Notes: generated from the sequence alone by a model not told the origin. A DNA stretch of 64,000 nt from Lachnospiraceae bacterium (GCA_017542245.1 JAFXXN010000123.1:62001-126000), one strand, 5' to 3'; counted from the first letter of the stretch, positions 43,845 through 52,587 are shown. Numbers and translations: made by a program.

Positions 43845-43882
43845 ACAGATGCATGTGTGTTACCAGCCACCCATGCATCTGT
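43845..43882. terminator. 11-bp perfect hairpin behind the CYTH gene
   Basis: ACAGATGCATG and CATGCATCTGT flank a 16-base loop. On the minus strand it follows the CYTH stop by about 65 bases; the T-tract behind it is short, so termination is likely but not certain. Confidence 0.5.
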
Positions 43883-43948
43883 GATTATACACTATAAATT
43901 TTAATTTGTAAAGTAGTATTTTTTCTTTTTTAAATTTTTTTTGCTTTA

Positions 43949-44452
43949 TTATTTATTTTCCTTAAAGCAGTCAAGATTTTCCTGTTCAGTAAGAAACCCG
44001 TTCCTGTACCGTCTGTCAGCCGTTACTTCGTCGCCAAACCAGTCAGGCTTTCTAAAGTTCAACGCGTCATCCGTATTTTCGAATTCAACCTCAGCAAAAA
44101 CCAGGCCTTCAAGTTTTCCGTGGAATACATCAAGTTCGATCTTATATTTTTTTTCGTCTGTCTCATACGGGATTATATATCGCGTCTTTACTATCACATT
44201 TCCGTCGGCTTTTTTTATAAGATGCCTGAATGCCTCTTCCGTTAGCGGAGCTTCTATCTCTTCGTTAACGATAGGAGCATTTTTCATATCCGCTCCTTTT
44301 TTTAATTTATATGTAAATATATAATCATCATTGCTTTTTCTTATCCTTAGTACCGGTGACCGGTTAAGATAGCCCTGTTCTATCTCTTTCTTTTTGTATG
44401 TTTCAAGATTATCGGGCATTTTTTTTATCAGATATTTATGTTCAATCTCCAT
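43949..44452 (-). CDS. CYTH domain protein (triphosphatase/adenylyl cyclase fold)
   Basis: The 167-residue protein has the EIEHKYLI signature (ExExK) at the N-terminus and the alternating acidic/basic strands of the triphosphate tunnel: LRIRKSN, FTYKLKKG, NEEIEAP, KTRYIIPY, KIELDVFHG, FAEVEFEN. Substrates of family members range from tripolyphosphate to ATP and thiamine triphosphate; the substrate here cannot be told. It is divergent from the XRE/polymerase cassette. Confidence 0.85.
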   Translation of the reverse strand: MEIEHKYLIKKMPDNLETYKKKEIEQGYLNRSPVLRIRKSNDDYIFTYKLKKGADMKNAPIVNEEIEAPLTEEAFRHLIKKADGNVIVKTRYIIPYETDEKKYKIELDVFHGKLEGLVFAEVEFENTDDALNFRKPDWFGDEVTADRRYRNGFLTEQENLDCFKENK

Positions 44453-44495
44453 GTTAATCCTTTCCCGTATGTATTATCAATTTTGTTATATTTCC

Positions 44496-44536
44496 GCAGG
44501 CAATCGATTTATATTCTGTTTTGCAGGCAATCGATT
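44496..44536. repeat. pair of 14-bp direct repeats GCAGGCAATCGATT
   Basis: Identical 14-base copies at 44496-44509 and 44523-44536, 27 bases apart, between the CYTH gene and the XRE promoter. Spacing of about 2.5 turns and perfect identity suggest a protein-binding pair; which gene it serves is open. Confidence 0.5.
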
Positions 44537-44614
44537 CCAAATGTTTACATTATCATTTTCTTAATGACATCATTATATATTATTTTCACAAAAATACAAC
44601 TTTTTATTTCTCTA

Positions 44615-44683
44615 TTGACACGTTTGTTCCTTTATGCTATAATTCTCGTAAACTTGAAATAATATTTTTGCACAATCGTGCAA
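44615..44683 (+). promoter_or_regulatory. consensus promoter with palindromic operator for the XRE/polymerase cassette
   Basis: TTGACA (44615-44620), exactly 17 bases, TATAAT (44638-44643): a perfect consensus. Downstream, between the probable start and the ribosome site, lies the perfect palindrome TTGCACAATCGTGCAA (44668-44683). A consensus promoter with an operator just behind it is typical of a gene held off by its own repressor. Confidence 0.8.
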
Positions 44684-44700
44684 CTACAAGGAGGATAACC

Positions 44701-45258
44701 ATGGCTGCTACAATCAGAGATGACGCACCCTATAAGGATTTTGCCAAACGTCTTACCGCACTTCGCACAGAAGCCGGCCTGACCCGGGCTGAACTGGGTG
44801 AACGTATAGGAGTTGCAGGGCGTTCCATTGTCAATTATGAAAACGGGGAACGTATCCCGTATGGCGATGTATGCGCAAAAATGGCCGAAGTCTTCGGTAT
44901 CACTACAGACGAACTTCTTGGGCTTGAAAATTCAGAACTTGTCATGGCCCGTGAAGAAGCCGTGGCCCGTATGTACAGCATAAACGGAAGAAGCGGTGCA
45001 GACAGGCTCCGTCAGGTTTATGCCGACGCTGCAAGTCTTGCCGGCGGAGACCTGAGTGATGAACAGCTTCTTGAGTTTTCACTTGAGATGAGTAAAATGG
45101 CCATGCTGGCACAGCAGCGCCTGCGTGAAAGGCACAGCAGCAAAAAATATCAGGCCACAGTAAGTGAAAAAGCGGTGCAGACCGACATGGCAGTCAAGGC
45201 TATAGACGACGCTATCGTAACCATGAACGCAAGTAGGGAAGGTAAGCACGGGAGGTAG
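44701..45258 (+). CDS. XRE family repressor of the DNA-damage cassette
   Basis: The 185-residue protein has an N-terminal helix-turn-helix (RLTALRTEAGLTRAELGERI, IGVAGRSIVNYENGERIPYG, with ITTDELLG) and a long C-terminal helical region of unknown type. Start at the ATG behind AAGGAGG; frame continues upstream but the promoter lies there. It directly precedes an ImmA/IrrE-type protease gene. In Deinococcus (DdrO/IrrE) and ICEBs1 (ImmR/ImmA) such proteases inactivate the partner repressor after DNA damage. I infer the same here. Confidence 0.85.
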   Translation: MAATIRDDAPYKDFAKRLTALRTEAGLTRAELGERIGVAGRSIVNYENGERIPYGDVCAKMAEVFGITTDELLGLENSELVMAREEAVARMYSINGRSGADRLRQVYADAASLAGGDLSDEQLLEFSLEMSKMAMLAQQRLRERHSSKKYQATVSEKAVQTDMAVKAIDDAIVTMNASREGKHGR

Positions 45259-45260
45259 TT

Positions 45261-46007
45261 TTGTTAAGCAATAATATTTTTTCCATCATAGACAGCAAAA
45301 TAGAGCAGGCAGGTTCTGACGACCCTCGTGAAGTTGCCGAATATTTCGGTATCATGGTCATAGATCTTTTCGGAACCATAGCCGGATATGCAACACATTA
45401 TTCTTTTCTTCCCGTTATCGGTTTAAACAAAAAACTTGAAGGAATCTGGTATATGTTCGGCGGCTGGCACGAGCTTGCCCATATATTTGACGGACATATT
45501 TATGAGAAAAGTTTTAGTAAAGGCCACTGTGACGGTATACTTTTTTCACAGGATGTTGACAGCCGTACCATATCCAGACACGAAAAGATTGCCAATCTGA
45601 TATCTGCAAATACAGTTGTTTCAGATGAAGACGTTCTTAAGCTTAGCGGATATGACAGTCAGATCATGCGCTCTTACAGAGATATGAAAGCACAGAAAAA
45701 AGAACTTACCCGTGCTTTCGAACAGCTCAGGCTCAGTACAGATTCTCCGGTCATAAAAGTCCGGCTTCAGGAACTGAAAAAACAGCTCGAAAAAATTGCT
45801 GCTTCTATTTCCGAACTTGAATATGACATAGTATCTTCAAACTGCTGCAGGACTTTTTCCGAAACGGCCTCTTTGCTTGGAATTCCGGAACGTATTCTTA
45901 ATTATAAACTTGAAGCCATGCATATGAGAGGCCTTGATATCGACCGGCATGAACTTGAGCATTATGACAAGATGTTCTCAGGTGATGTTTTCCGTTCCTG
46001 CATCTGA
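45261..46007 (+). CDS. ImmA/IrrE-type metallopeptidase
   Basis: The 248-residue protein has the zinc motif in GGWHELAHIFDGH, with a following acidic region (SRHEKIANLISANTVV, where His-Glu may provide the third ligand) as in ImmA/IrrE proteases. The second half is helical with a probable coiled coil (KVRLQELKKQLEKIAASISELE). The start is a TTG at 45261 with GGAGG five bases upstream, two bases behind the repressor stop. It probably cleaves the XRE repressor to switch on the polymerase. Confidence 0.85.
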   Translation: MLSNNIFSIIDSKIEQAGSDDPREVAEYFGIMVIDLFGTIAGYATHYSFLPVIGLNKKLEGIWYMFGGWHELAHIFDGHIYEKSFSKGHCDGILFSQDVDSRTISRHEKIANLISANTVVSDEDVLKLSGYDSQIMRSYRDMKAQKKELTRAFEQLRLSTDSPVIKVRLQELKKQLEKIAASISELEYDIVSSNCCRTFSETASLLGIPERILNYKLEAMHMRGLDIDRHELEHYDKMFSGDVFRSCI

Positions 46008-46015
46008 ATGGCCAG

Positions 46016-47464
46016 GTGATCTATTTGAACATAAACTCAGGATTTTCTCATGGAAAGAACTCATCTTCTGCCGAAGCCTATATCGCCATAGATATGAAAT
46101 CATTCTATGCCTCGGTAGAATGTGTATCAAGAGGATATGATCCTCTCAAGACCAATCTTCTCGTAGCGGATGACAGCAGAAGCGACCAGACCATATGTCT
46201 TGCCGTGTCCCCAAGTCTTAAAGCTATAGGGGTTCCTTCCCGCCCAAGACTCTTTGAAGCCAAACGGGCCATAGCAAACTATGAATCCGCAACTCATACA
46301 AAAATTAAATATATTACTGCTGTACCGCGTATGGCCCTGTATGAGCAGGTTTCTGCCAAAATTTTTTCAATAATACTTCACTACGCCGCTCTGGAAGATG
46401 TACATGTATACAGCATCGACGAATGTTTTATACATGCTACGCCATATCTGTACCGATATGTTGAGGAAGCTGAAGTTCAAGGAGTACATCCCGCACATGT
46501 CATGGCTATGACCATCATACGTGATGTACTTAATTCTACCGGAATCACTGCCACGGTCGGTATCGGTACCAATCTTTATCTGTCTAAAATAGCTATGGAT
46601 ATTGTTGCTAAAAAAGCTCAGCCCGATAAAGATGGCGTCCGGATTGCAGAACTTAATGAGGACAGTTATAAATTTCTTCTCTGGGAACATCGTCCGCTCG
46701 TAGATTTCTGGATGATCGGCCCGGGTAAGGCGCGCCGTCTTGAAAATGCTTCCATGTTCACCATGGGTGATATCGCCGAACGTTCCCAATGTGATGAGGA
46801 ATGGTTCTATAAACATTTCGGTATAGACGGTGAGATAATCATAGCCCATGCATGGGGGTATGATCCTGTTTCTATCCATGATATAAAAAATTATCATTCC
46901 GATGATCACAGTCTTTCTTCCGGTCAGGTACTTCCACGGCCATATAAATATGAAGAGGCACGTAATGTTTTTTCTGAGATGATCGACGGTTTATGTGCAG
47001 ATATGTTTTCACAGTCTATCATTTCTCCCAAATTTTCCTGGTGGGTATCTTATGATTACAGATCTCTCGAAGAACTGCCGGATTATACAGGAGAAACCTG
47101 TCTTGATTTCTATGGACGTTTACATCCCAAACACAGTAACGGTACTGTAAAAATGCCATTAGAAACAAATTCGGCCGCTACAGTTACACCTCTTATGCTA
47201 TCTTCTTTTGACACTAATACCGATCATCGCCTGCTCTTTCGCAGACTTGGTATCTGTGCAGAAAGTATACGCAGTAATAACGGATATTATCAAATGAGCT
47301 TTATTGTCGACTACGATTCCCTGATACGGGAACAGCACCTTCAAAAAGCCATTCTGGATGTACGTTCCAAATATGGTTCAAACAGCATATTTAAAGGAAA
47401 AAACCTGCTTCAAGGCGCAACTCAGCTTGAGCGGAATTCACAGATTGGCGGACACAGAGCCTGA
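46016..47464 (+). CDS. Y-family DNA polymerase (UmuC/DinB type)
   Basis: This translesion polymerase of about 482 residues has the palm motifs AYIAIDMKSFYASVECVSRGYDP (read as landmarks around residue 25) and YSIDECFIHATPY, with the Asp and Asp-Glu metal ligands. It also has TATVGIGTNLYLSKIAMDIVAKK and a thumb FWMIGPGKARRLENA. The little-finger domain follows. The long C-terminus is like UmuC relatives carried by Firmicutes mobile elements. The start is uncertain: GTG at 46016 or TTG at 46025, both near a weak AGGTGA site. It is the effector of the cassette. Confidence 0.92.
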   Translation: MIYLNINSGFSHGKNSSSAEAYIAIDMKSFYASVECVSRGYDPLKTNLLVADDSRSDQTICLAVSPSLKAIGVPSRPRLFEAKRAIANYESATHTKIKYITAVPRMALYEQVSAKIFSIILHYAALEDVHVYSIDECFIHATPYLYRYVEEAEVQGVHPAHVMAMTIIRDVLNSTGITATVGIGTNLYLSKIAMDIVAKKAQPDKDGVRIAELNEDSYKFLLWEHRPLVDFWMIGPGKARRLENASMFTMGDIAERSQCDEEWFYKHFGIDGEIIIAHAWGYDPVSIHDIKNYHSDDHSLSSGQVLPRPYKYEEARNVFSEMIDGLCADMFSQSIISPKFSWWVSYDYRSLEELPDYTGETCLDFYGRLHPKHSNGTVKMPLETNSAATVTPLMLSSFDTNTDHRLLFRRLGICAESIRSNNGYYQMSFIVDYDSLIREQHLQKAILDVRSKYGSNSIFKGKNLLQGATQLERNSQIGGHRA

Positions 47465-47470
47465 ACAGAC

Positions 47471-47701
47471 ATGAATACTACAGAAAAAAAAGAACTGGGT
47501 TACATGGAAATGCCCCCCAACTTCAGATACAGTGCAGTTTTTAAGAAAGGCAAACCACAGCATGACATATCGGATGATTTTTACATAAAACATCCTCCCA
47601 TGCCGGTGTCAAAATGGGCAAAAATATTTTCTCCTTTTGATGCATTAAGTGGATTTAGTGAAGCGATCAGGGAAAAAGAAGAACTCTCGGAGGACGATTA
47701 A
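47471..47701 (+). CDS. small YolD-like companion of the Y-family polymerase
   Basis: The 76-residue protein contains HPPMPVSKWAKIFSPFDALSGFSEAIREKEEL, matching the pattern of short YolD-like proteins found beside UmuC-type polymerases in Clostridia (PMS..RA.QF.PF.AL.GY..AI.E). The first half is less conserved. Its stop overlaps the SRAP start as TAATG, and it lies six bases behind the polymerase. It probably acts as a polymerase accessory; the mechanism is not established. Confidence 0.6.
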   Translation: MNTTEKKELGYMEMPPNFRYSAVFKKGKPQHDISDDFYIKHPPMPVSKWAKIFSPFDALSGFSEAIREKEELSEDD

Positions 47702-48330
47702 TGTGTTGCAGATATTATATGGAAATGTCACCGGAATTGCGCCCCTATGTTGAAGCCGCCGGTCACAGCCAGCTTGGACTGACAATGATTGAAAAACTTG
47801 GGAAACCTATGATCAAAAAAGGAGAAGTATGTCCTACAAATATGGTTCCTGTCATTGCTCCGAATAAGAACGGTCAGAAGTCTGTCTTTCCTATGGTATG
47901 GGGTTTTAATATAAAGGGCCTTGATCAGCCGGTAATAAATGCTCGGGTAGAAACCGCAGGCGAAAAGAAAAGCTTTAAGGATTCCTGGGCCTCTCATCGC
48001 TGCGTTATACCTGCTTCCTGGTATTATGAATGGGAACATTTTGTAAGTGATAACGGTAAAATAAAAACCGGGGACAAATATGCAATTCAGCCATCCGGTT
48101 CTTCTGTCACCTATATAGCAGGACTTTACAAAATAGAAAAGTATCGTGATTTCACATATCCGGTATTTACTATTCTTACAAGACAGTCCGATGAAAGTGT
48201 CAAAAAAATTCATGACAGAATGCCTTTTATCCTTCCCTACTCTGCCATCGATGAATGGATCGATCCCAAGACCAATGCACTGGATATGATAAAAAATTCC
48301 ATCACCGATATGGTGATGGAAAAAGTCTGA
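47701..48330 (+). CDS. SRAP (YedK/HMCES-type) abasic-site protein
   Basis: The 209-residue protein is a full SRAP domain: catalytic Cys2 (MCCRY), NARVETAGEKKSF with the conserved Asn, RCVIPASWYYEWEH with the conserved Glu, and IHDRMPFIL with the catalytic His. SRAP proteins make a thiazolidine cross-link to abasic sites in single-stranded DNA and shield them. Placing it after a translesion polymerase in one operon fits a joint role in tolerating damaged replication forks. It starts MCC rather than the usual MCG. Confidence 0.92.
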   Translation: MCCRYYMEMSPELRPYVEAAGHSQLGLTMIEKLGKPMIKKGEVCPTNMVPVIAPNKNGQKSVFPMVWGFNIKGLDQPVINARVETAGEKKSFKDSWASHRCVIPASWYYEWEHFVSDNGKIKTGDKYAIQPSGSSVTYIAGLYKIEKYRDFTYPVFTILTRQSDESVKKIHDRMPFILPYSAIDEWIDPKTNALDMIKNSITDMVMEKV

Positions 48331-48347
48331 ATTATATATGTTTTCTA

Positions 48348-50102
48348 TCAGATTCTGAAGTATGAAACACTGGTCTTTAAGTGTTCTGATATTGTAGTAA
48401 GATTTTCAGCTTCTTCAACCACATGCTTCATATTGAAATTAAGCTGGTCGAGAGAAGCACTTGTTTCTTCTGTAGATGCAGCATTTTCTTCCGAAATGCT
48501 TGAAAGTGATTCAACCGATTGAAGAATTCCTTCCTTTTTGGAACTCATGCTAAGAGTATGCTGAGCAGCATCTTCATTTTCCTTTTCTGCAGCATCAAGG
48601 ACTTCAAGCATAGTATTAAAGGCTTCTATCATCCTGTCAAACGATTCTGTTTCCTTGACAGTTGCTTCTTTGATGCTTGCGGTAAGCTCCATATTACGGT
48701 CAGAATATTTGCTGATATCGTTTAGCATGGAAGTAATCTCTCCGGCAAGCCTGTCAGACTCACTGGCAAGTCCCTTAATGTTTTCAGCAACAACAGAGAA
48801 CCCTCGTCCTGCTTCTCCGGCTCTTGCAGCCTCTATTGAAGCATTAAGCGCAAGCAGATTTGTCTGTCCCGCAATATTTATAATACCGGCTGCCGCAGAT
48901 GAAATCTTTTTTACTACTTCGGCGGTTTCTTTTACAGAATCCGCTACCTGCTCCGCCTTCATATCCGTCTCTTCATCCGCTTTTTTCAGGATATCAAGAC
49001 CTGCTTTCAGGTTAGTTGAGCTTTCTGAAAGATTCTTAACTTTATTAAGTGTCTCTTTAACGGAATTTGAAACATTATCTATAGATGAACCGATATCTAT
49101 GGTGATGTCCGAAGTAGTCATTACATCACCTGCCATTTCGGTAGCGGCAAGTGCCAAGTTCTCAACAGCAATAGAAATATCGTTTGTAACCATCTGTGAG
49201 TCATGTATACTCTTCTTTGTTTCTTCTGCACGCAAACTAACATTATTTGCATCTTCAATAACGTGGGAAACCGCCTCTCTTAAGCGCGAGCGCATTTCTT
49301 CATTTCTTTTCCCAAGCAGCTCAAATTCTTTAAACTTACTGTTAACACTGATATGTGTAGCAAAATCTCCGTCCGCCATTCTCGCTACGTTTTCGTTCAG
49401 CTCGCGGATACTCTTCTTTATTATCCTGAAAACTGCCAGCGCACCAACTATAGTGATTATAATTATAACTGCGAAAGAAATCATTGACATATTAATGCGT
49501 CTTTGAGTATCGGTTTTAATGATGTTCTCTTCCATTATCGCCCAATCCTCACAGATGTCGGTCATATTTGAGATATAACCGCGCAATGCTTCGAAATCAT
49601 TGTTAAAATTTCCCCACTCACCGGTAAATGTCTCTACATCGAATAACCCCTGCCATGCTTTTATCGCAACAGTAAAATCCTGATAGTTTTCTTCAAAACT
49701 TCTGCCATCAGCATCTTTTGTTTCTTTATATAAGGTATCCATTGTTTTCGCTATTTCAGCTGAACCGTTTACTCTTTCAATCGTCTGTGAAAGATTATCT
49801 TTAAAGTCCTTCTGTTTCATGGCGATATATTCCACTACATATTCCTCGGGGATGTCCGCATATCCCATTTTGATATCATATCCCTGTGTAGCTGCCATCA
49901 TAGATTGATAAAGATCCCTGTCGGCATTTAACAGTTTCTCGCTGCATCTGTAAAGAGTATCAAAATATATCTCCTGATACTTGTTTGTAACAGCAAGCAA
50001 CTGCCCGCTGAAGTATCCTACACATCCTATAAGGGTTATTATAAGTAACAGTCCCATAAGGATAATAGCGCCTTTCATGCTGATAATAGCTTTTTTCTTC
50101 AT
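48348..50102 (-). CDS. methyl-accepting chemotaxis protein
   Basis: The 584-residue receptor has a membrane helix at residues 13-32, an extracellular four-helix-bundle ligand domain to about residue 200, a second helix ([21 protein letters not shown]), a HAMP domain and a long signalling coil. The hairpin tip is [33 protein letters not shown]. No C-terminal CheR-binding pentapeptide is visible. It is transcribed alone, converging with the SRAP gene, with only 17 bases between the stops. No other chemotaxis gene is in the window. Confidence 0.93.
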   Translation of the reverse strand: MKKKAIISMKGAIILMGLLLIITLIGCVGYFSGQLLAVTNKYQEIYFDTLYRCSEKLLNADRDLYQSMMAATQGYDIKMGYADIPEEYVVEYIAMKQKDFKDNLSQTIERVNGSAEIAKTMDTLYKETKDADGRSFEENYQDFTVAIKAWQGLFDVETFTGEWGNFNNDFEALRGYISNMTDICEDWAIMEENIIKTDTQRRINMSMISFAVIIIITIVGALAVFRIIKKSIRELNENVARMADGDFATHISVNSKFKEFELLGKRNEEMRSRLREAVSHVIEDANNVSLRAEETKKSIHDSQMVTNDISIAVENLALAATEMAGDVMTTSDITIDIGSSIDNVSNSVKETLNKVKNLSESSTNLKAGLDILKKADEETDMKAEQVADSVKETAEVVKKISSAAAGIINIAGQTNLLALNASIEAARAGEAGRGFSVVAENIKGLASESDRLAGEITSMLNDISKYSDRNMELTASIKEATVKETESFDRMIEAFNTMLEVLDAAEKENEDAAQHTLSMSSKKEGILQSVESLSSISEENAASTEETSASLDQLNFNMKHVVEEAENLTTISEHLKTSVSYFRI

Positions 50103-50157
50103 TAATATACCTCCGGAATATATTAATCCTCTTCCTGCTCAGAATTCTAATTAAGTA

Positions 50158-50230
50158 AATGTAACCTCGAAAACGCCTTCTGCGTTTCCTCGGTAACAAA
50201 ACGATGCTCTGCATCTTTAGTTTTGTTATA
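50158..50230 (-). repeat. double-hairpin intergenic repeat, copy D
   Basis: Complete copy: AATGTAACCTCGAAAACGC, CTTCT, GCGTTTCCTCGGTAAC, then AAAACGATGCTCTGCATC and TTTTGTTATA. It ends 19 bases behind the stop of the ferredoxin/TlpA gene. Confidence 0.85.
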
Positions 50231-50249
50231 TTATAAACAAAAACCAAGA

Positions 50250-51812
50250 CTAAGTCAAGAATTTGGAGTAGAAACCCCTGTATCCTGCCGAAGCTTCCTC
50301 ATAGAGAGAATCGAGAAGAGCCTTGTCCACGGATTTTCTCTTGTTATAAATGACAATACCGTTTCTGTCGAGAACTATTGTCTGTGGTATCGACTCCGTG
50401 CCGCCCACAGCTTTCCAGACGGTTTGTTCCGAAGAATCGAGGGCAAACGGAAGGTCAAAGCCTTTGCTCTTTACGAACTCCTTGGGGTCGTCTTCGGCGA
50501 GCTCCCAGTTGTGAACCGCGACAATTACAATATCGTCTTTGTGTTCTTTATATAGCTCTTCAAATAACGGGAGCTCCTGTACGCATGGGCCGCAGTATGT
50601 CGCCCAGAGATTGATGATAACAGGTTTTCCCGCAGCTCCGCTAATTGAGAATTTACTTCCGTCAAACAATTCGATTTCAAAATCGCTGAGTTTATTGCCA
50701 ACCTCATAGCCGACCGGTATATCTGTTTCCACAGGTTCAGTGTTCTCCTGAACGTCTTCGGTTTTGACTGCCTGATTCTGTTGGGCAGGCAGTTCATCGT
50801 CCTTTTTCAGAGACGGATCAAGGAAATTGAACCATAAAAGAGCGAACGTTAGCACAACAAGCGCAATGCACCAAGTGATTTTCTCGAAAAGTTTTCTTTT
50901 CTTCTCAGAATCGGGTTTGTCTCCCGAACAACCACCCTCCGGAGCCAGGAGTGTGATACTTCCGGCTTTTACTGATATAGCTTTCTGTGCGCAGACATCC
51001 ATACATTTCGCGCAGTTTATGCACTCATGGTCTCCGACATGACGGACATCCATACGGCAGTTTCTTACACAGGCACCGCAGTTGTTGCAACGGTTCATGT
51101 CGACCTTTACACCTATAATATTGAACTTATTAAACAGACCGTATATAGCTCCGAGCGGACAAATGAAGCGGCAGAATGCGCGGTAACAGAGTATGCAAAT
51201 CAGAGCGATAAGCAGCATTATTATGAACTTTCGAGTGAAAAGAATGCCGAGCATTCCAAAATCATCTGCATTGGCCAGGGTTGACAGCAGCCCTATCGCG
51301 CCTTCGAACGTACCTGCGGGACAGATATATTTGCAGAAGCCTGGGATAGTGATTCCATGCATTATGCCGTACCAGAGGGTTATTCCGGCAGCGAAAACCG
51401 CGAGTATTATGTATTTCAGATATGATAAAGCTCTTGTTATGCGGTTCTTACGGATCTTCGGTGTAGGGATCTTGTGCAGAAGCTCCTGTATAAGTCCAAA
51501 TGGACAGAGATAGCCGCATATTGTTCTTCCAAAGATAAGCCCATAAAGGATAATAATACCGAAAACGTAAAATCCTGCTGTTTTTCCGGAATAGGCAAGT
51601 GCGTTTTGGAGAGCTCCTAACGGACAGGCTCCCACAGCTCCGGGACATGAATAGCAATTTAATCCCGGTACACAGGCGATTTTACTTTTTCCGGTGTAAA
51701 TGCTGCCCTGAATAAAGCCTCTTATGTGGGCGTTATACAGGAACGCAGCATAAACCTGTATGAGACGTCTCTTGGATAGACGCATTGTATTTATAGATTT
51801 TTTTTCCTTCAT
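50250..51812 (-). CDS. NapH-like ferredoxin membrane protein fused to a TlpA-like thioredoxin
   Basis: The 520-residue protein joins two parts. Residues about 1-300: membrane helices with cysteine motifs GYLCPFGLIQE, CKYICPAGT and CRFICPLGA, then two 4Fe-4S ferredoxin clusters (CNNCGACVRNC and CINCAKCMDVC). After another helix and an acidic linker, the C-terminal TlpA-like domain carries the redox-active WATYCGPCVQE. It would pass electrons across the membrane to an outer thiol/disulfide system. The ATG at 51812 directly follows the stop of its CXXC partner; a GTG at 51830 is possible. Confidence 0.88.
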   Translation of the reverse strand: MKEKKSINTMRLSKRRLIQVYAAFLYNAHIRGFIQGSIYTGKSKIACVPGLNCYSCPGAVGACPLGALQNALAYSGKTAGFYVFGIIILYGLIFGRTICGYLCPFGLIQELLHKIPTPKIRKNRITRALSYLKYIILAVFAAGITLWYGIMHGITIPGFCKYICPAGTFEGAIGLLSTLANADDFGMLGILFTRKFIIMLLIALICILCYRAFCRFICPLGAIYGLFNKFNIIGVKVDMNRCNNCGACVRNCRMDVRHVGDHECINCAKCMDVCAQKAISVKAGSITLLAPEGGCSGDKPDSEKKRKLFEKITWCIALVVLTFALLWFNFLDPSLKKDDELPAQQNQAVKTEDVQENTEPVETDIPVGYEVGNKLSDFEIELFDGSKFSISGAAGKPVIINLWATYCGPCVQELPLFEELYKEHKDDIVIVAVHNWELAEDDPKEFVKSKGFDLPFALDSSEQTVWKAVGGTESIPQTIVLDRNGIVIYNKRKSVDKALLDSLYEEASAGYRGFYSKFLT

Positions 51813-51813
51813 A

Positions 51814-52587
51814 TTATCCAAGTCCCACACACTCCGTACATAAGGTTATTGCCTTTGTAAGCACTGCGTTTGCACCTCCGTTGTTTATACCAAGGATAAT
51901 GAATATCACCGAGATTATGAGCAATGCGCAGCGAACTATCATAACTGCCTTTGAATGTTTTTTTGCAGGCTGTTTTTCCACTTCTTTCTTTTCACAGCTT
52001 TTCGCAAATTCTATCTCTTTTTTTACACTTTTGTCTTTCAGAATAAACGCGACAGCGAGAATACCTATGCCAATCAGCGTCCACGGAAGTATGAAAAGTA
52101 TCATTGACAGTAGCACCTGTTCAAGTCCCTGCTGGTCAGCTCGGGCGAAATTATTTGAATTTGTCATATACATTACAATCGGAATCATAGAAAGCGTGAA
52201 ACCTGCCCAGCCTCCGAAGTGGAGCTTCTTCTGCTTCAATCTTTCTGCTTTCATCTCCGCAGTAGGCTCCTTTACATGTGAGACTATAAGGTCACGGACG
52301 ATGGCAGGATCGTTGAACAAATTTTCCTTGTTTCTTATTCCAAGAACGGCAGCGATAACTGTCACGACAATTGCCGCAATAAGCACCGGAAGACCTTTCA
52401 AAAGCGCGTTTTCCGCTATCTCCGAAGTATATATCTGAGCCCGGGGGTCAGTTGCTCTTGCCGCAGTTCCTGTATTGTATATGACTATGACTTGAATGGA
52501 CATAAATACTACATAAGCTACGCAGAGTATGATCTGAATAGTCTTTAGGATTGTACCGTGATTGTTTTCTTTATTATTTATTTCCAT
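51814..52587 (-). CDS. membrane protein with CD1871A-type C-terminal CXXC motif
   Basis: The 257-residue protein has about four to five membrane helices, a cytoplasmic Lys/Glu-rich loop, and a final helix with the tail ITLCTECVGLG. This tail is that of small CD1871A-type CXXC proteins of Clostridia, here fused to a larger membrane domain. It is the partner of the ferredoxin/TlpA gene downstream. The cysteine pair could be a substrate or relay for the TlpA domain (inference). Confidence 0.65.
   Translation of the reverse strand: MEINNKENNHGTILKTIQIILCVAYVVFMSIQVIVIYNTGTAARATDPRAQIYTSEIAENALLKGLPVLIAAIVVTVIAAVLGIRNKENLFNDPAIVRDLIVSHVKEPTAEMKAERLKQKKLHFGGWAGFTLSMIPIVMYMTNSNNFARADQQGLEQVLLSMILFILPWTLIGIGILAVAFILKDKSVKKEIEFAKSCEKKEVEKQPAKKHSKAVMIVRCALLIISVIFIILGINNGGANAVLTKAITLCTECVGLG

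Larger units (their letters stand above)
43620..43948. promoter_or_regulatory. pilus-operon promoter region between CpaB-like and CYTH genes
   Basis: No gene is present. Minus-strand TTGAAT (43767-43762), 17-base spacer and TATATT (43744-43739) form a promoter about 110 bases ahead of the pilus operon. The -35 overlaps the end of repeat copy C. A small inverted repeat GTAAAAACAGGGTTTTAC (about 43657-43674) lies in the leader. Confidence 0.6.

Noticed and set aside
43620-43948. Search for a typical Flp pilin gene near the CpaB-like gene
   Set aside because: No 50-70 codon frame with a ribosome site and hydrophobic core is present; the region holds a promoter, a repeat and a hairpin.
44479-44492. 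CAATTTTGTTATAT resembling the end of the double-hairpin repeat
   Set aside because: Only about 13 bases match and neither hairpin is present, so it is too short to count as a sixth copy.
46367-46909. Minus-strand open frame of 180 codons
   Set aside because: Antisense to the catalytic core of the Y-family polymerase; no family features.
48655-49506. Plus-strand open frame of 283 codons
   Set aside because: Antisense to the chemoreceptor signalling domain, whose low-complexity coiled coil leaves the opposite strand open.
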